Made by a program: the position numbers and the translations under genes. Source: Roseiflexaceae bacterium (lineage in GTDB: Bacteria > Chloroflexota > Chloroflexia > Chloroflexales > Roseiflexaceae). From it: a stretch of 5,708 nucleotides of DNA. This document shows positions 1-3,100 of this stretch, in pieces. The notes under the pieces are model-generated. The model did not search any database, had not been told where the DNA came from, and worked only from the letters and a program-made list of their open reading frames with translations. Position 1 is the stretch's first letter. Every line of letters starts with the position of its first letter. The stretch covers positions 1-5,708 of the forward strand of contig CANHPK010000123.1 in NCBI GenBank assembly GCA_947462525.1, given 5' to 3'.

Positions 1-125
1 ACGAGTTTGGCCAATGAACTGGCATCCGAAATGACGCCGGTCAGATTAATCGAAGTGCCACCGAGGTATGCGTTGGTCAGCATCGATGCCGTGGTGTCTG
101 ACAGGGCATAGGATGGTGTGTCGCG
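1..125 (-). other. Start of a further Ig-like domain, cut by the window edge
   Basis: Residues 1862-1902 follow the linker IDRDTPSY and contain TSINLTGVISDASSLAKL (1885-1902), again the 'xxxGxxxDxsxlxxv' strand pair of the Ig-like repeats. The remaining strands and the rest of the protein lie beyond position 1. It shows that the chain of Ig-like modules continues past the window. Confidence 0.6.
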
Positions 126-3100
126 GTCAATCGCGCCACGGTACCATTCGGTCCAAGGGCTGAGCTGCCCATAGATATCTGCAGCACGTACACGGTAGTA
201 GACCATGCCCCAGGAAGCGGGCACGTTGAGGAGACATTGCCAGGCACCTGCGACCGCAGGTCCACAGTTAATACTGGTCCGTGCCGCACTCGTGTTGCTG
301 TAGAGTTGCATCGTCACATTGGAGACCACAGAATCATCGGTCACGCGACCGCTGATGCGTGTTTTACCAACGCGGACGATGGTCTGCGCATCGGGGACAA
401 TCTGCGACGGTGCGTCACTGTCGATACGGACGGCACTGTTGAGCCATTCAACGGTACGCGCATTATCGACGCCCAACGCTGTGTCTGAATCAGTCAAACG
501 CAACTCGAGCTTCCCTATCTCTGCACTCGATTTGCGATCGGTTGCGCTGGCAGAGCTCTTGAGTGGGTCGATCAACGTCCGGATGAGGATGGTACGTGTC
601 GACGATGCTGGTATCGAGTTCACTTTAATCGACACGTAGTCTCGCTGATTTGCGTTTTGGACCGAGTGGAACGTGTAATTTCCACCGCCAACGATGCCTT
701 CGGTGCCCGTGTTGGGTGAGGTAATCCAGATGCCACCGTAGGTGTTGAGTACGCCGTAGATAGGCTTGCTTGGTCGCGTGCTTAGGTTGCGCAATGTGAG
801 GGTGTACGTCACCACCGACCCACTGCCGATACGGGGAGTCTGTTGGGTCACCAAAAGACTCTCGAGACCTTGGAGCACCGTAGACCCAGCGTCGATGGTG
901 CCAGAGACTTGTGCAGCCGCGACACACCATGGCTCAGTCGGGATTTGCGCACAAATCGGTGCAGTAACGGCAATTGCCTGTGCGATTGCGTTTGGATCTG
1001 CGTTCGAGATGTTATCTGCGATACCGCGGGTACTCACACTTGCAGAACTGCTGGTGAGCGTGGCATCGATTTGGACATTATCGGCGGTCTGGGCACTCGT
1101 ACGGCCGCAGACATTTGCGCTCAGACGCGGCCACGAATAACTGTTCAACAGTGGAGTGATGACGATTTTCTTGCCGCCGAGTTCGGTGCGTACTGGGTTT
1201 GTGGTGGGGAAGGTCGCCCACGGGAGCAAACGGCGGTCATCTGTAGCAACGGCTAAGAGACCGAATGGTGTAGTCGCCGTATACCCGATGCTTGCAAATG
1301 GGATGCGGATGTCGGTGTGGAGCACGCCGTTCGAAATACTGTGGACAAGCGTGTATGGTGCTGCGGTCGATGTCCACTGCGTCCCATCCCAGCGCATCAG
1401 AGCGGCTTCGGTTTTGCTTGTTATATGGAGTGCGTAGTCGGCACCTTCAATGGTGCCGGTACGTGTGCCTGCTTGTGCCGCAGCGAGCCGTGTCATCCAA
1501 TTTGTCTGACTTGCTGGCGAGACGCGGGCTGTGGTGCGCCCGGCCATGTCTGTGGGCAAGAACATCCAGGCGTTGCCGGTTGCGATGGTGTCGATAATGC
1601 TTGTGGTGAATTGTGTCGGTTGATAGGCATTTACCGTCCCACCCGCTGTGCTGTCGAAGTACACAAAGAGGTCGCCGTCTGCATCCCAGTTTGCACCGTT
1701 CCAGTTGATGCGCAGTGCTTGCTCGTCCCAGGTGGTCGAAAACTGTTGGGAACCATAGACCGTACTACGGGAATCGGTCCCTAATGCAGCACAGCCGCGA
1801 TTGATGAAGCCGCGATACGGATCAGTGCTGTCGATCGGGGTATAGTCAGGGGTTGTTGCGCTGTCGACATAGATGGTCCCCAGCGGTGTAACGCTCTCGT
1901 TGCCGACCGCATCGCGACTGCGTACCATTCCGGTGATTTTGCTGGCTTCACGCGTGTTGAGTGCGGTGCTGCGCAGTCCTGTCACCGGGAGGCTGTATTT
2001 GAGGGTTTGGGTGATCGTCTCGACCGTGTAGTCTACCTGCGTTGCCGCAATCGCAGAAATATCGATTATCGCAGCCCAGTTGGCAACGAGATTGACGCCG
2101 GTGGTACGCGTAATCGTTGTACCCGCAGTGATCGGAGTGACCGTGCTCCCCGCTTGGACGGCAAATGCAGGTGCCGAAATGACGGGTGCGACGGTGTCGA
2201 TGGTGTAAGACGATGTTCCGGTCGTGGTCCGTCCAGCGCGATCAGTGGCGCTGACGCGGACGCTAATGGTCCGGATTGATGTGTCTTGCTGGAGGTAATA
2301 GGCCTTCCAGGTTGTCACCGTGCGTGCTGGTGTGACCGTGTTGACCAGCGTGACAGGGAGTTGCGTCCCCGAGGATACTTCTTCCACGCTCATCATGCTC
2401 AGCCCGGTGTCGTCGGTGATGACACCGCTGACTTCGACCATGCCATCGATGATATTGCGGAGACCAATGGTTGCGGCGCCACTACTCACCGTCGGTGCAG
2501 TCAAGTCGACCGATACACTCATCGGCGTCGTTGTCACGATCGTTGCACCTGCAGTGAGTTGCGCCTTGACTTCATGGATACCAGCGGTAGCAGTCCAGGG
2601 GAACGTGGCTTCGACTTGGGTCTGGACATCACTCCCGGACGTGTTCCATGCAGGTGCTGCTGGACTATTGTCGATGAACAGTTGGAGAGCAGTGACGCCG
2701 TCTGGTGCAATCCCGCGAATCTGGGCGAGCTGCGTTGTGTCGGTGTAGACAGCCTGTTGATTGAGGATGGTCACCGCATTGGTCGTCGGGATGGCATTCA
2801 AGATGAATGGCATTGACCGGGCCGTCGCAGATTTGGTTGCACAGTTGCCGACACGGTCACAGGCGCGGGTAACGATGCGTCGATCGCTGACTTGGAACGC
2901 TGAGAGCGTCTGTGTGGTGCTGGTACCCGGTGCAAGGACCATCACATCGTTGCGTGCTGCCACCAGCAAGCGCGTCCCTGCAAGGTCGAAGCTGTGATCG
3001 GCGCGTATCGCCGGACTGTCGGTCGAGATATCGAGCATGGCGATGCGGCTATACAACGAGTTGCTGCTGCTGTTGCCAATGATCATCAGATCGCCGGTGC

